NCBI RefSeq assembly: GCF_017498545.1 | Contig: NZ_CP071793.1 | Span: 5,357,001 to 5,421,000, forward strand | Length of the DNA stretch: 64,000 bases | Direction of reading: 5' to 3' | DNA from: Sulfidibacter corallicola | GTDB taxonomy: Bacteria > Acidobacteriota > Holophagae > Acanthopleuribacterales > Acanthopleuribacteraceae | In this document: positions 1-8,500 of the stretch, piece by piece | Layout of the letters: each line of letters starts with the position of its first letter | How positions within the stretch are numbered: the stretch's first letter is position 1 | Translations under genes and position numbers: made by a program | The notes under the pieces: model-generated | What the model was told of the DNA's origin: nothing | The model's input: the letters and a program-made list of their open reading frames with translations, nothing else | Databases searched by the model: none

Positions 1-279
1 TGCTGGACTTGTCACGGCACCGAAATGAGCCCCGATCCCGCCGCCAAGTCTCCGGTCCAACGCGGTGGGAAGTCCTTCTACCGCGAAGGTGCCGAGTTTA
101 CCGGCATGCCCGGTGCGGACATCAATTTGATCAAGCTTCGTTCCGATGAAGAAAACTTCGCCACCATGACTCACGGTTCAGCCATCATGAAACGGGTTTC
201 CTACCACCTGAGTCCGGAAGAACGGTGGCATGTAGTGAACTACATTCGGTCCATCGCCAACAAGGTAGATCAACAGTAG
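1..279 (+). CDS. actE: ActE-like cytochrome c subunit, 3' end only
   Basis: This is the C-terminal 92 residues of a c-type cytochrome whose start lies left of the window. The reading frame opens on C-W-T-C-H, a complete CxxCH haem c attachment motif. A methionine in the segment MTHGSAIMKR about 50 residues later is a plausible distal haem ligand. It ends HLSPEERWHVVNYIRSI, the closing helix typical of class I cytochromes. The next gene is ActF-like and begins 14 bases after this stop, so this is most likely ActE, the monohaem subunit of alternative complex III (quinol:cytochrome c oxidoreductase). The ActE assignment rests on this context; a generic monohaem cytochrome would look the same. 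Confidence 0.8.
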   Translation, partial: CWTCHGTEMSPDPAAKSPVQRGGKSFYREGAEFTGMPGADINLIKLRSDEENFATMTHGSAIMKRVSYHLSPEERWHVVNYIRSIANKVDQQ

Positions 280-293
280 AAGAGGTTAGTGCA

Positions 294-1643
294 GTGCATC
301 ATCATCATTCCGATTATGTTGACGTCGTCAGCGCAAAGGGACCAGCCAAGCTGAGCTCCACGACGAAGGCCATCTTCATCCTGATGATCCTTGTTGGGTT
401 CGGAGTCTTCGGCGTCCTCGCCTTCGGCATCCAAGGCAAGGAGCGCCTGGGTTGGATCGCGTTCCTTCACAATACATATTTTTTCACTCTGCTCTCCGCC
501 GCGGGTGTGGTGACGGCCGCCATCATGCAAGTCACCCGATCGCATTGGGGACGTACCATCAAACGCTTCGCCGAAGCGACCGGCGCTTTTCTGCCGTTCG
601 CGTTCGTCTGCATCCTGGTTCTCTACCTCGGCGTAGAGCATCTCTATGAATGGGATGCCGACAAGGAAGCGCTTCACCACTATCACAACAAGCACATCTG
701 GCTGGAAAAGAATTTCTGGTTCGTGCGCCAGCTCGTTTGGGTCGGTGCGCTGATCGTCGTTTCGAAAGTCTTCCTCAAGTGGTCGACGCGACCCGATCAG
801 GGTTTGGCCCACGAGAAGAACCCGCAGCTCTGGTCCGGTGTTTCCGGCTGGAAGGGTGCGGCTTCCGAAATCGAATCCTGCCAGGCAAAACAAAGCAAAT
901 GGGCCGTGTTCTACTGCATCGCCTTCCCGGTCTGTGTATCCATGCTGGCCTACGACCTGATCATGTCGCTGGACTTCCGCTGGTTCTCGGCGATGTTCGG
1001 CGGTTGGAACTTCACCACCGCGATCCTGACGGGTTGGAGTTCGATGGTCATCATCAGCTACCTGATGAGCACCCGCTTCGGTGTCGACCACTACATCTCC
1101 AAGCCGGTATACCACGATCTCGGCAAGCTGACCTTCGGGTTCACGGTCGTATGGGGATACCTGTTCTTCGCCCAATGGCTCGTCATTTGGTACGGCAACC
1201 TGGGCCATGAAACCGGTTACCTCCTGACCCGCTTCTACGACCCGGTCTGGCGTCCGCTCTCGCTCTGCGTGTTTGCCGGGGTGTTCCTGATTCCGTTCAT
1301 CATCGGTCTCAGCAAGCAGATCAAGATGTCGCCCAAGACCTTCGGCCCCCTGGCCCTGTTGAGCTTGGGTGCCGTGTGGTTGGAGCGTTTCATTCTGATC
1401 GCTCCCGCCTCCATGTACTTCAACCGCAACGAAGGCAAGTACTGGTCCGAGAATCCTTTTGGCCCCAACGGTGAAACTCTCGGTGAGCCCTTGGGCAACG
1501 CGGTTTCCATCCTGATGGCGGATGCCGCCGTGGCGCTCGGATTCCTCGGCGTGTTCGGCTTGCTCTACGCGGGCTGGTTGTACAAGCGTCCGATCATGGT
1601 CATTTCCGATCCGCGCTTGGACATGGGCGTCAATCGCCACTGA
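294..1643 (+). CDS. actF: ActF, quinol:cytochrome c oxidoreductase membrane subunit
   Basis: A 449-residue polytopic membrane protein of the NrfD-like ActF family, one of the two quinol-side membrane subunits of alternative complex III. About ten hydrophobic helices run the length of the protein. An open frame reaches back to 225, but that would overlap the cytochrome gene. A GTG at 294 preceded by GAAGAGG is the better start and gives an N-terminus M-HHHHSDY. The 14-base gap from the cytochrome gene implies one transcript. The gene closes the operon, since a strong hairpin terminator follows directly. Family length is about 400-460 residues, so it looks complete. Confidence 0.85.
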   Translation: MHHHHSDYVDVVSAKGPAKLSSTTKAIFILMILVGFGVFGVLAFGIQGKERLGWIAFLHNTYFFTLLSAAGVVTAAIMQVTRSHWGRTIKRFAEATGAFLPFAFVCILVLYLGVEHLYEWDADKEALHHYHNKHIWLEKNFWFVRQLVWVGALIVVSKVFLKWSTRPDQGLAHEKNPQLWSGVSGWKGAASEIESCQAKQSKWAVFYCIAFPVCVSMLAYDLIMSLDFRWFSAMFGGWNFTTAILTGWSSMVIISYLMSTRFGVDHYISKPVYHDLGKLTFGFTVVWGYLFFAQWLVIWYGNLGHETGYLLTRFYDPVWRPLSLCVFAGVFLIPFIIGLSKQIKMSPKTFGPLALLSLGAVWLERFILIAPASMYFNRNEGKYWSENPFGPNGETLGEPLGNAVSILMADAAVALGFLGVFGLLYAGWLYKRPIMVISDPRLDMGVNRH

Positions 1644-1666
1644 TCGATCATCACCCACGTTTCAAT

Positions 1667-1706
1667 AAAAGCCGCTCGGCGACCTCGGTTGCCGGGCGGC
1701 TTTTTT
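1667..1706 (+). terminator. Rho-independent terminator after actF
   Basis: GCCGCTCGGCGACC and GGTTGCCGGGCGGC form an imperfect GC-rich stem preceded by AAAA and followed by six T residues. It lies between the convergent genes actF (+) and the DUF3667 gene (-), and the flanking A and T runs would let it work in both directions. Confidence 0.85.
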
Positions 1707-1710
1707 GCGT

Positions 1711-2955
1711 TCAAATGGCGATTAACGCGATCGACAGGGCCGCGATCAATACGATCAACAGGCTCAAGAGATAAACTGCGGCCAGCAAGCCGAATTTGAG
1801 GAACGTTTTCCAATAGGCCTGTTGGTAGACGTATTGCAGCGCGAGAAAAAGATAGACGGCACTTGCCGTGAAGCCACCCAGAAAACACAATCCGGTCCAC
1901 CAGCCGCTGTCGATCAACCAGAAGCTCCATACCATCAACGAATAAAAAGAGAACAGGAAGGCATGGTAGTGGAAGGCAAAAATGACGTGGTCGATGTACA
2001 GCGGATCGCGCCGAATGTAGATCAGTTTCAAGTAGAACGCAAACAGCGGCATCAACAGGAACAAAAGCTTGGGCAGGAGGCCCATGATCTTGTTCCCCAG
2101 CAAGGTGTCCATGGCGTCGGGGTCGATTTCGGCAAGCCGCTTTTCACGTTCCTCCAGCTTCTGATTGACATAATGGCCGAAGGCCGAGTCTTCCGAGAGC
2201 CGATCCCCTTTGATCCTGAAATTGATTTCGCGGTTCGATTCGCCCGCTCGCAGTTCTTTCACACTTTCTGCGGTGTTCTTGTAATTGCTGATGGCCCGAT
2301 ACCAACGCGTCTTTTGTTTCGAATCGAGACCATCGAGGCGACTCTGTTCCACCGCGAACAACGTTTTCGTATGCAATGCCGGAGGGTCTCCTTGCGGCAC
2401 TCCCGTTCCCGAATTCGAACCTTCGGCGTGCATCGACGTTTCCGAGGCCAACCCAAGCTCCCGTTTGATCTCCATGAATTCCTCGGAGGCGACCTCCATT
2501 TCCAGGTCCGCGGCATAATTGCCCAGGGCCACTCGGACATCCAGGGGAACCTGTTCGTTTTCCAGAAGGAGGTACAGCTCGTGGGGAACGGTCGGGGCTT
2601 CTTTCACTTCCGGATCGTTGTCCACCGTCAGCGAGAGGAAGAAAACGATGCTGCAGAACAGGTACATGCGCAAAGGCGGAATGTAGGGAACGCGTTTGCC
2701 TTCCATGAAGGCCTTGGTCAAAAAGCCGGGCTGGAAAAAGAGGGGCTTGATACTTCGCAACAGCTTGGAATCGAACGTGAAATAGTCGCCCAGGAAATCC
2801 ATGATCAGCTTGCCTAACGACAGCCGGAAGTCGCCGATATGTTGACCGCAGTGGGTACAGTACAGGACCTCCACTTTTTTCCCGCAATTTTTGCAGTACT
2901 CGTCGGGATCGATCGGGTCTGGAAGCACCACCCCGCGTTCATCGACACGCGTCAT
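1711..2955 (-). CDS. DUF3667 family zinc-ribbon membrane protein
   Basis: A 414-residue protein. It has an N-terminal zinc ribbon (Cys21, Cys24, Cys33, Cys36 in a CxxC-x8-CxxC pattern), followed by the DUF3667 signature in which a DFLGDYFTFDSKLLRS-type segment leads into the first membrane helix near residue 110. A soluble, charged stretch of roughly 150 residues comes next. The C-terminal third carries four to five membrane helices. Family members are bacterial inner-membrane proteins of unknown function. The gene stands alone, convergent with actF, and has its own upstream gap of about 110 bases. I see no enzymatic motif. Confidence 0.7.
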   Translation of the reverse strand: MTRVDERGVVLPDPIDPDEYCKNCGKKVEVLYCTHCGQHIGDFRLSLGKLIMDFLGDYFTFDSKLLRSIKPLFFQPGFLTKAFMEGKRVPYIPPLRMYLFCSIVFFLSLTVDNDPEVKEAPTVPHELYLLLENEQVPLDVRVALGNYAADLEMEVASEEFMEIKRELGLASETSMHAEGSNSGTGVPQGDPPALHTKTLFAVEQSRLDGLDSKQKTRWYRAISNYKNTAESVKELRAGESNREINFRIKGDRLSEDSAFGHYVNQKLEEREKRLAEIDPDAMDTLLGNKIMGLLPKLLFLLMPLFAFYLKLIYIRRDPLYIDHVIFAFHYHAFLFSFYSLMVWSFWLIDSGWWTGLCFLGGFTASAVYLFLALQYVYQQAYWKTFLKFGLLAAVYLLSLLIVLIAALSIALIAI

Positions 2956-3065
2956 TCGCCCTCCGGATGGATCGTACAGTTTTCCTTCAACGGGATTCCA
3001 TAATTCCAGAGTTTACCCAAAAGTTTGGAACGAACAGGTTTTTTTCGCACGTTTGGCGATGCGCC

Positions 3066-3095
3066 AAATAAAAAAGGCTCCCGTCAAGGGAGCCT
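3066..3095 (-). terminator. Terminator of the hcp gene
   Basis: AGGCTCCC-gtcaa-GGGAGCCT is a perfect 8-bp stem with a 5-base loop. On the minus strand it is followed by a T-rich run (the A run at 3066-3075 on the plus strand). It lies 118 bases beyond the hcp stop codon. Confidence 0.85.
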
Positions 3096-3212
3096 GTGGA
3101 ACATATGATTTCTTTTTTAAACCGGGAGACACATAACGCGTCGCTTTGAGAAGGACCGGCTTGCCTTACATGAATGAACTCTGTGCGATTCGGTGAGGAA
3201 TCGGTTATTCGA

Positions 3213-3677
3213 TTACTTGTTGTCGTGACGATCCATTACTTCGATGCCGTCTTCGTTGTAGCAGTAGGTAACTTCACCGTAGACCATGGCGATTTCGTCT
3301 TCATCCACGTAGTTCTGGGAGTCCGGAGCGTGAACGTGGGACTTGAAGGTGCCCACTTTGACGACCTTCAGCTCCTTGAACTTGATGGTGAAGTATTCGA
3401 ACTGGTCGCCCTTGATGTCGGGCTTCACCATGTGGACGGTCAGGTCGGCCATTTCCAGGTTGTTGAACAGGTGCTGGTAGAAGCCGGGCGTGTGCTTGCC
3501 GGTTTCGGAGCGGAAGACGAAAGGCTGACGGGTACGACGGCCCTTGATGTTGTTGTCCAGTTCGGAAACGGGCAGTGCGGAGCTGACGCTCATTTCGTGA
3601 ACACGGATTTGGCCTTCGAAGCCAGCGTCGGGGGACTCACCTGCGATGGGGCACTCGATATACGCATAATTGGTCAT
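3213..3677 (-). CDS. hcp: Hcp family protein (type VI secretion tube/effector)
   Basis: A 154-residue Hcp-fold protein. Recognisable family features are the N-terminal I-x-GES-D strand, a GRRTRQPFVF segment matching the conserved G-RRT-K-F-V region, and a run of beta strands ending in a MVYGEVTY segment. Hcp forms hexameric rings that stack into the type VI tube. It can also occur as an orphan that carries cargo. No other type VI gene is in the window, so this copy is unlinked. The start has a strong AAGGAG ribosome-binding site 7 bases upstream, a sigma-54-type promoter sits just ahead and a terminator follows. It is therefore a monocistronic gene, apparently built for high controlled expression. 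Confidence 0.8.
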   Translation of the reverse strand: MTNYAYIECPIAGESPDAGFEGQIRVHEMSVSSALPVSELDNNIKGRRTRQPFVFRSETGKHTPGFYQHLFNNLEMADLTVHMVKPDIKGDQFEYFTIKFKELKVVKVGTFKSHVHAPDSQNYVDEDEIAMVYGEVTYCYNEDGIEVMDRHDNK

Positions 3678-3731
3678 GGTGGAACTCCTTGTACAATCCC
3701 TAAGTATTCGTTCTGACGGGGATTGCCTAAA

Positions 3732-3746
3732 GCAACCGCAGTGCCA
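3732..3746 (-). promoter_or_regulatory. Sigma-54 (RpoN) -24/-12 promoter for hcp
   Basis: On the minus strand the sequence reads TTGGCAC-TGCGG-TTGCT, an almost exact match to the RpoN consensus TGGCAC-N5-TTGCW with the invariant GG and GC at correct spacing. Predicted transcription would start near 3720, giving a leader of about 44 bases before the hcp start. The next 250 bases upstream hold no gene and could carry enhancer sites for a bacterial enhancer-binding protein, although I cannot identify one. Confidence 0.75.
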
Positions 3747-4063
3747 AGTTTGTATATATCAGTGTTTAAACTGGTTAAGTGATTTTGCCCTTTGTGTCGG
3801 GGAAACCATGTGTCTTGCGTCCTGAATAACCTGTTCGGGATGGGGAATGCATTCCCGCCAGATGTTCGGTTTTGAGATGCGCCCCGCTTCCGGTAGATTC
3901 GTGAACGGAGCGCTCGGCCACAAAAAGTGTGACCAGGATCAAAAGCTCAATGACCCGAATGGTGTGGAACCAGGCAGTCCAACGCGCCGAGAGGGAGAAG
4001 ACCTCTTTCGGGCCAGGGAGGGTGCCCGATTCGGTTTCGCGATGCCGGTGTTTGGGATCCGGA
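3747..4063. other. Non-coding gap upstream of hcp
   Basis: About 315 bases between the sigma-54 element and the end of the hydrolase gene. The part next to the promoter is AT-rich (around 3750-3785). No convincing open frame and no strong hairpin were seen. Confidence 0.5.
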
Positions 4064-5014
4064 TCAATCCCTCACGGGCGAGACGGCACCGGAGTCGGAA
4101 CGTTCGATGTTTCGATCCTGAAAACGCTGAAGATGCCCGCGAATGGCCGCTCGTACCGCATCCTGGCGTTGCCATGGGATGAAATGCCCCTGTTCGGGTA
4201 AGCGGACCACTTCCAGCGGCGCTCGCGAGAGCACGCGTTCGGCGAAATCCGCGTTGCCGGGTGGGACCAGTTCGTCGGTCAGGCCTTGAATGACGGTGAC
4301 GGGAACTTCGATCGACGACCAGAGAGGCAGCATGCGGTTCAGCTCGTCCTTCAGGGGCAGAATCTCTCGATTGGTCGTCAGCAGATCGATGGGAATCATC
4401 CATGTGAAGATCTTCCATTGCGCTGGAACCTGAAACCACTTGGTTTTTTCCAATTCGGGATCGATCGAGCCCGCGAGGATGATCAGGCCGCCGATTTTGT
4501 CGGGAAAATCCATCGCTGCCCGGGCGATGACGGGACCGCCGTAGGAATGCCCGACCAAAATAGCCGGCTTGCCGGAACGGTTCGAGTCCAGGATGGGTGC
4601 CAGTGCGGCCGCCTGATGAATCAAAGACGGGGTGGCGCGACCCCGATCCGATTTGCCGTAGCCGGGGCGATCCATCGAGATCAAATGAGTCGTAGGGCTG
4701 AGCTCGCGGTCTCCCAAAAACCCGATGAACGCGTCCCAACTGCCCGGCGAACCGTGAACGAAAATGACCGGCTGGCCCTGCGGGTCGCCGACCGAAACCC
4801 AATGTACCTTTCCGTTGGCGTATTCGGCCTGGTGATAATGGGGATCCAACCCGGCTCGTTCGAAAAAGGCGTCGATTTCGGCTTGTTTCATGGAAAACCC
4901 AGCACAATTCAGCATGATGATCAGCAGGACGAAGGCCGCGGTACCCAGGAGGCCGGTTCCCTTGAGGCTCCACTTCAAGATTTTCCTGAAGATCGAAGGC
5001 TGCTGTCGTGGCAT
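4064..5014 (-). CDS. Membrane-anchored alpha/beta hydrolase
   Basis: A 316-residue alpha/beta-hydrolase-fold enzyme. A single N-terminal membrane helix (about residues 18-37) leaves the catalytic domain outside the cytoplasm or at the membrane face. The oxyanion motif HGSPG is at 87-91 and the nucleophile elbow GHSYGG has Ser157. Asp247 (in LTDELVPP) and His277 (in GHFIPW) complete the triad. The substrate cannot be deduced; esterase, lipase or epoxide-hydrolase-like activity is possible. It is transcribed away from the TPR gene across a 329-base intergenic region containing a long inverted repeat. Confidence 0.75.
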   Translation of the reverse strand: MPRQQPSIFRKILKWSLKGTGLLGTAAFVLLIIMLNCAGFSMKQAEIDAFFERAGLDPHYHQAEYANGKVHWVSVGDPQGQPVIFVHGSPGSWDAFIGFLGDRELSPTTHLISMDRPGYGKSDRGRATPSLIHQAAALAPILDSNRSGKPAILVGHSYGGPVIARAAMDFPDKIGGLIILAGSIDPELEKTKWFQVPAQWKIFTWMIPIDLLTTNREILPLKDELNRMLPLWSSIEVPVTVIQGLTDELVPPGNADFAERVLSRAPLEVVRLPEQGHFIPWQRQDAVRAAIRGHLQRFQDRNIERSDSGAVSPVRD

Positions 5015-5131
5015 GGTTCCTCCTCGAACACGGTGACCGCTTTCTCCTTTAACGTTGTCGGTGTGCGTTTTTCATTCAGAAAAGCCGGTTGTTGGGGGGT
5101 CCGCTTCGTCTCGGAGCCCTCTCCATGAGCG

Positions 5132-5156
5132 ATGCCGCGAAGCGGGCCCGCGGCAT
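5132..5156. repeat. Short GC-rich hairpin
   Basis: ATGCCGCG and CGCGGCAT form a perfect 8-bp stem around a 9-base loop in the divergent intergenic region between the hydrolase and TPR genes. It could be a leader structure or a protein-binding site. It lacks a T run. Confidence 0.5.
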
Positions 5157-5197
5157 GACCGGGCTGCAACTATCGGATACCTCGCGGCGGTGGTGGT

Positions 5198-5245
5198 GAT
5201 AGAATGAACGATGTAGCCACTAAAACATCCATCGATCATTCTATC
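5198..5245. promoter_or_regulatory. Long inverted repeat in a divergent promoter region
   Basis: Arms of 16 bases with a single mismatch (GATAGAATGAACGATG at 5198-5213 and CATCGATCATTCTATC at 5230-5245) are separated by 16 bases. The element lies between two divergently transcribed genes, about 100 bases upstream of the TPR gene. An operator for a dimeric regulator or a stable leader structure are both possible. No T run follows, so a simple terminator is unlikely. Confidence 0.55.
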
Positions 5246-5343
5246 TAACCTTATCACGATCAAATTTGGCCCGACCCTGCGGGTTTTGAGGAAGGCACGT
5301 ATACCTCGCAAGCTCCCTGGTCGACCCCTGTTCGGAAGGTAAT

Positions 5344-7236
5344 TTGAAAACCGAGTCCCCTATCTTTCGCAATCGAGATTTGCTTCAATTCCCTACCCTT
5401 CTTCAACATGTCAGCGAACGAGAATCGGATGGCTTTCTCATCGTCATCACCTGCGAAACGGAAGCGTTGGAAGAGGCCGTCGTCCAACACCTGGGAACGG
5501 AGCTCGCCGGCGACTTCCTGCTGAGACGCGTCAATTATTCCAGTTCCGGGTATGCGCCGCTTCACAAGGCCCTGCGACACGAGACGCAACAGGGCGATGC
5601 GGATGGCGAGTCCGAGCACGGCCATGCCGGTGCCGAGAAACCGCAAGCCTATCTGTTGCGCGGCTTTCCCTACGAGATCTTCGACGAGGCGCCGGACCTG
5701 ATCGCCGAGGAATTGGCCCTCCTGATGGAGCACCTGGACCACGGTGCCCGCCATGCATTGGACAAACACCAGCGCTGGTTTCTTTTTTGGCCGCCAGGGG
5801 TGGAACAGCAAATGTCCGAAGGTGCCACCGAGTTTTACCAACAGGTGTGCTACACCGCTCGTTTTTCCGATCACACCCGTTTCGACACCTGTTTCCGATT
5901 CGAGCCGGAGCGTGCCGAGGCGTCGCTACTGCGGGCCGAACGTCAGTTGACGTCGGCCCAGGCCAAACGGCGCAAGGCCGAAGCCCACAATCGGCTGGCC
6001 CGCATGATCCGCAAGTACGGTCACCTGAAAGATGCCGAAACCCATCTCGACCAAGCCACCACCTCGGAGTTCGGACCCACCTTCGAACGCAACGTCATCT
6101 TGGAGCGCGCGCGGTTGGCCCATTGGCAGGGCCGTTCCGAAGAGGCGAGGTCTTTGTTGGAAAAGGCCGGCGCGGTGCGGGACACGACCGACAGGGCTTC
6201 GAGCCGAACGCTGTTGGCGCTGGAATGGGGATGGTTCGCACTGCTCGGTGGATCGCCGGGCAAGGCCAACAAGCATCTCTCGGAGGCGATCGAGGCCGCG
6301 GCCGAACTGCACGGCGCGGATTGGGATCGCGGATTTCACCGCCTGCGGGCCGCGATCTTCTCCCGTCAGGGCTTGTGGCGGGAAACCAAGGGCGAGTTGG
6401 GACAATTGCTCCTGCCCGATGAGGACAGCCTGTTGTTGCAGGCGCGTGCGCTGATCAAGCTCGGTGAAACGGGAGACGCCCTGGAAGCGCTGGGACACCT
6501 GTTCGTCAAGCATCGGCGGCGTTTGAGCCAATCGGTGCGGGGTCGAGCCCTGGGCCTGGCCGCGCTGGTGTTTTCCCGCGTCGGCCACGTGCAGGAGGCG
6601 CGCGAGCACGCTTTGCAGGGACTTCGAATCCTGCAAGACAGCGGTATTCGCATCTACATTCCCGAGGCCTACATGTACCTGGGCCTGGTGCATCAGGGCC
6701 CCGAGGCACGCGCGCACTTTTCGGAGGCGCACCGCTTGGCTGGGGAACTGGGCGACTCGTTCATCGAGGCCAAATCCCTCGTCCGTTTGGCCGAGCACGC
6801 CATCGACAACGACGAGGAAGAAGAGGCGGAACGGTTTGGCGAGCGCGCCTTGGATTTGGCCCAGACCCATGACTATCGCGAGGTCGAGGGCATGGCCCGT
6901 TCGGTGCGTTGCTACCTCCAAATCAAGCGCAACCAATGGGCACTGGCCCTGGGGCAGGGTTGCTTCGCCTTGAACCTTCTGGACAAAACCGGGGTGGCTT
7001 CACCACAGGCACGGCTTTTTCTGCGCCTCGCCGACGTCCATGCCAAGCTTCAAAACAAGCAACACGCCATCAAGTTCCTGTCCTACGCCCTGGAAACCTA
7101 CCGCAAGGCGGATCACCTTCCCGGCGAGGCCAAGGCCCTGAACGCCCTGGCTCAGTTCTACCGGGACCAGGGCAATCGGTCTCAAGCGGAGAACTACACC
7201 AACCGAGCCTCGATGGTCACCCGTCTTCTGGGTTGA
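5344..7236 (+). CDS. TPR-repeat protein with uncharacterised N-terminal domain
   Basis: A 630-residue soluble protein starting at TTG 5344 with CGGAAGG just upstream. Residues 1 to about 195 form a domain I do not recognise. It is predicted alpha/beta, rich in acidic residues and aromatic segments such as RWFLFWPPG, and lacks a visible Walker motif. From about residue 200 onward the protein is an almost continuous array of tetratricopeptide-like helical hairpins (for example RLARMIRKYGHLKDAETHLD and LNALAQFYRDQGNRSQAENY), ending at the C-terminus. TPR arrays mediate protein-protein contacts. The architecture resembles the helical repeats of signalling STAND-type proteins but the NTPase module is missing. 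No partner is obvious from the neighbours. Confidence 0.65.
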   Translation: MKTESPIFRNRDLLQFPTLLQHVSERESDGFLIVITCETEALEEAVVQHLGTELAGDFLLRRVNYSSSGYAPLHKALRHETQQGDADGESEHGHAGAEKPQAYLLRGFPYEIFDEAPDLIAEELALLMEHLDHGARHALDKHQRWFLFWPPGVEQQMSEGATEFYQQVCYTARFSDHTRFDTCFRFEPERAEASLLRAERQLTSAQAKRRKAEAHNRLARMIRKYGHLKDAETHLDQATTSEFGPTFERNVILERARLAHWQGRSEEARSLLEKAGAVRDTTDRASSRTLLALEWGWFALLGGSPGKANKHLSEAIEAAAELHGADWDRGFHRLRAAIFSRQGLWRETKGELGQLLLPDEDSLLLQARALIKLGETGDALEALGHLFVKHRRRLSQSVRGRALGLAALVFSRVGHVQEAREHALQGLRILQDSGIRIYIPEAYMYLGLVHQGPEARAHFSEAHRLAGELGDSFIEAKSLVRLAEHAIDNDEEEEAERFGERALDLAQTHDYREVEGMARSVRCYLQIKRNQWALALGQGCFALNLLDKTGVASPQARLFLRLADVHAKLQNKQHAIKFLSYALETYRKADHLPGEAKALNALAQFYRDQGNRSQAENYTNRASMVTRLLG

Positions 7237-7555
7237 TGTCGGGCAGTTATCGAATTTGACGGGTGGAAAGGCCCCGATCGATCCGGCCGGTCGGTGGCAG
7301 GGCGATCGAAAAGCGGGGACGAGCTCCTCGCCCGCGGGGCTCTCTTCGACGCTCGCTGCCTCTTTTGGTCTTGATTCGGCCTAAAACCTTGTATGAGAAT
7401 GGGTAATTACCGCTCATTCAGGCCGTCGACTCGTGTCGAACCCGTGGCCGGTTTCTGATTCATGCTGCCGCCTGAAGGAGCAGCCTGGACAAGTCAAGCT
7501 GCTGGCTCGGTCTCGCCGAGCGTTCTGGCTTGCTCTGATCAGGGGGCGTGGTGAC
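7237..7555. other. Leader region of NAD kinase gene
   Basis: 319 bases between the TPR gene and the chosen NAD kinase start. The kinase reading frame stays open back to 7433, but the extra 41 residues do not match the family and lack a better ribosome-binding site. No terminator or clear promoter was identified. Confidence 0.4.
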
Positions 7556-8413
7556 ATGTTTGGTGGTTTTCCCGTTCGCAAGTGTGCCGTTCTGGCCGAT
7601 CCGCGAGACCCGACCAAGGCTCGCGAAATACAAAAGGCGATGGACGAGGTCGTGCCTCACCTCGAGGCGCAGGGCATCGAAGTCTATTCGCAGATCGGTA
7701 TCGCCGTGGAGTACGTCAAGCCGGAGCCGGGGACCGATATGTTTCTGGTCCTGGGTGGCGACGGCACCATGATTCACTTCGCCGGACGCCTCAGCCATCT
7801 CGAAATCCCGTTTTTCGGTTTGAACTACGGAAACGTGGGCTTCATGATGAACAGCCCGCGTGGTGATTTGGCCCGGCACGCCCGCAATATCGCCAGGGGT
7901 CACTTCATTCAATGGGAGTTCCCGGTGTTGGTGGTGCGCGCCACCGATCTGCGCGGCAACCTCCACGAAGGCGTGGGCCTCAACGATATCTACCTCCAGC
8001 GCATGACCCCGCAGTCCTGCAAGGTCAACATCACCCTGGTTCGCTACCCCTTGAAAATCAACCCCGTCCTGTGTGACGGCGTGATCGTGTCCACCCCCTT
8101 GGGTTCCACCGCCTACAGTTACAACGTCACCGGAACCATGACCGCCATCAATGCGCCGGTGATTTCGTTGACCCCCGTGGCCGCCGCCCGCTCCTGTCCG
8201 GTGAGCAGCATCATTCTCCCCGAGGACACGACCATCCTGTTCGATATCCTGGAGCCGGAGAAGCGACAGGTTCAGGTGGTCAGTGACGGCATGAGCCACG
8301 GCGGTCTGGTTCACGCGGAATTGAGTGTTTCCGATGCCCGTATTCGCCTCTGTTTCGAAAAGGAATACAGCGACAACCTGCCGATGAGGTTCATCAACAA
8401 GGCCTGCCTCTGA
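7556..8413 (+). CDS. nadK: NAD kinase
   Basis: A 285-residue ATP-NAD kinase that phosphorylates NAD to NADP in the cytoplasm. The signature GGDGT lies at residues 67-71, followed by the FGLNYGNVGFM segment. The second family motif STPLGSTAYSY matches the usual TPTGSTAYS region. I start the gene at ATG 7556, which has CAGGGGG about 9 bases upstream and gives a family-typical N-terminus (KCAVLADPRDP). The longer frame from 7433 is not needed. The next gene, an unknown exported protein, begins 87 bases after the stop. Confidence 0.88.
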   Translation: MFGGFPVRKCAVLADPRDPTKAREIQKAMDEVVPHLEAQGIEVYSQIGIAVEYVKPEPGTDMFLVLGGDGTMIHFAGRLSHLEIPFFGLNYGNVGFMMNSPRGDLARHARNIARGHFIQWEFPVLVVRATDLRGNLHEGVGLNDIYLQRMTPQSCKVNITLVRYPLKINPVLCDGVIVSTPLGSTAYSYNVTGTMTAINAPVISLTPVAAARSCPVSSIILPEDTTILFDILEPEKRQVQVVSDGMSHGGLVHAELSVSDARIRLCFEKEYSDNLPMRFINKACL

Positions 8414-8500
8414 CATGAACCGGGACAAAGCGCCCCATGCCGGGCTAGAATGACGCGAGCCTCTTCCGCCAATCAAGCCGAACCGATGAGGAATGATCCG

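Noticed and set aside
3213..3677. Part of a local type VI secretion locus
   Set aside because: No TssB/C, VgrG, TssJ-M or ClpV-like gene lies within the window.
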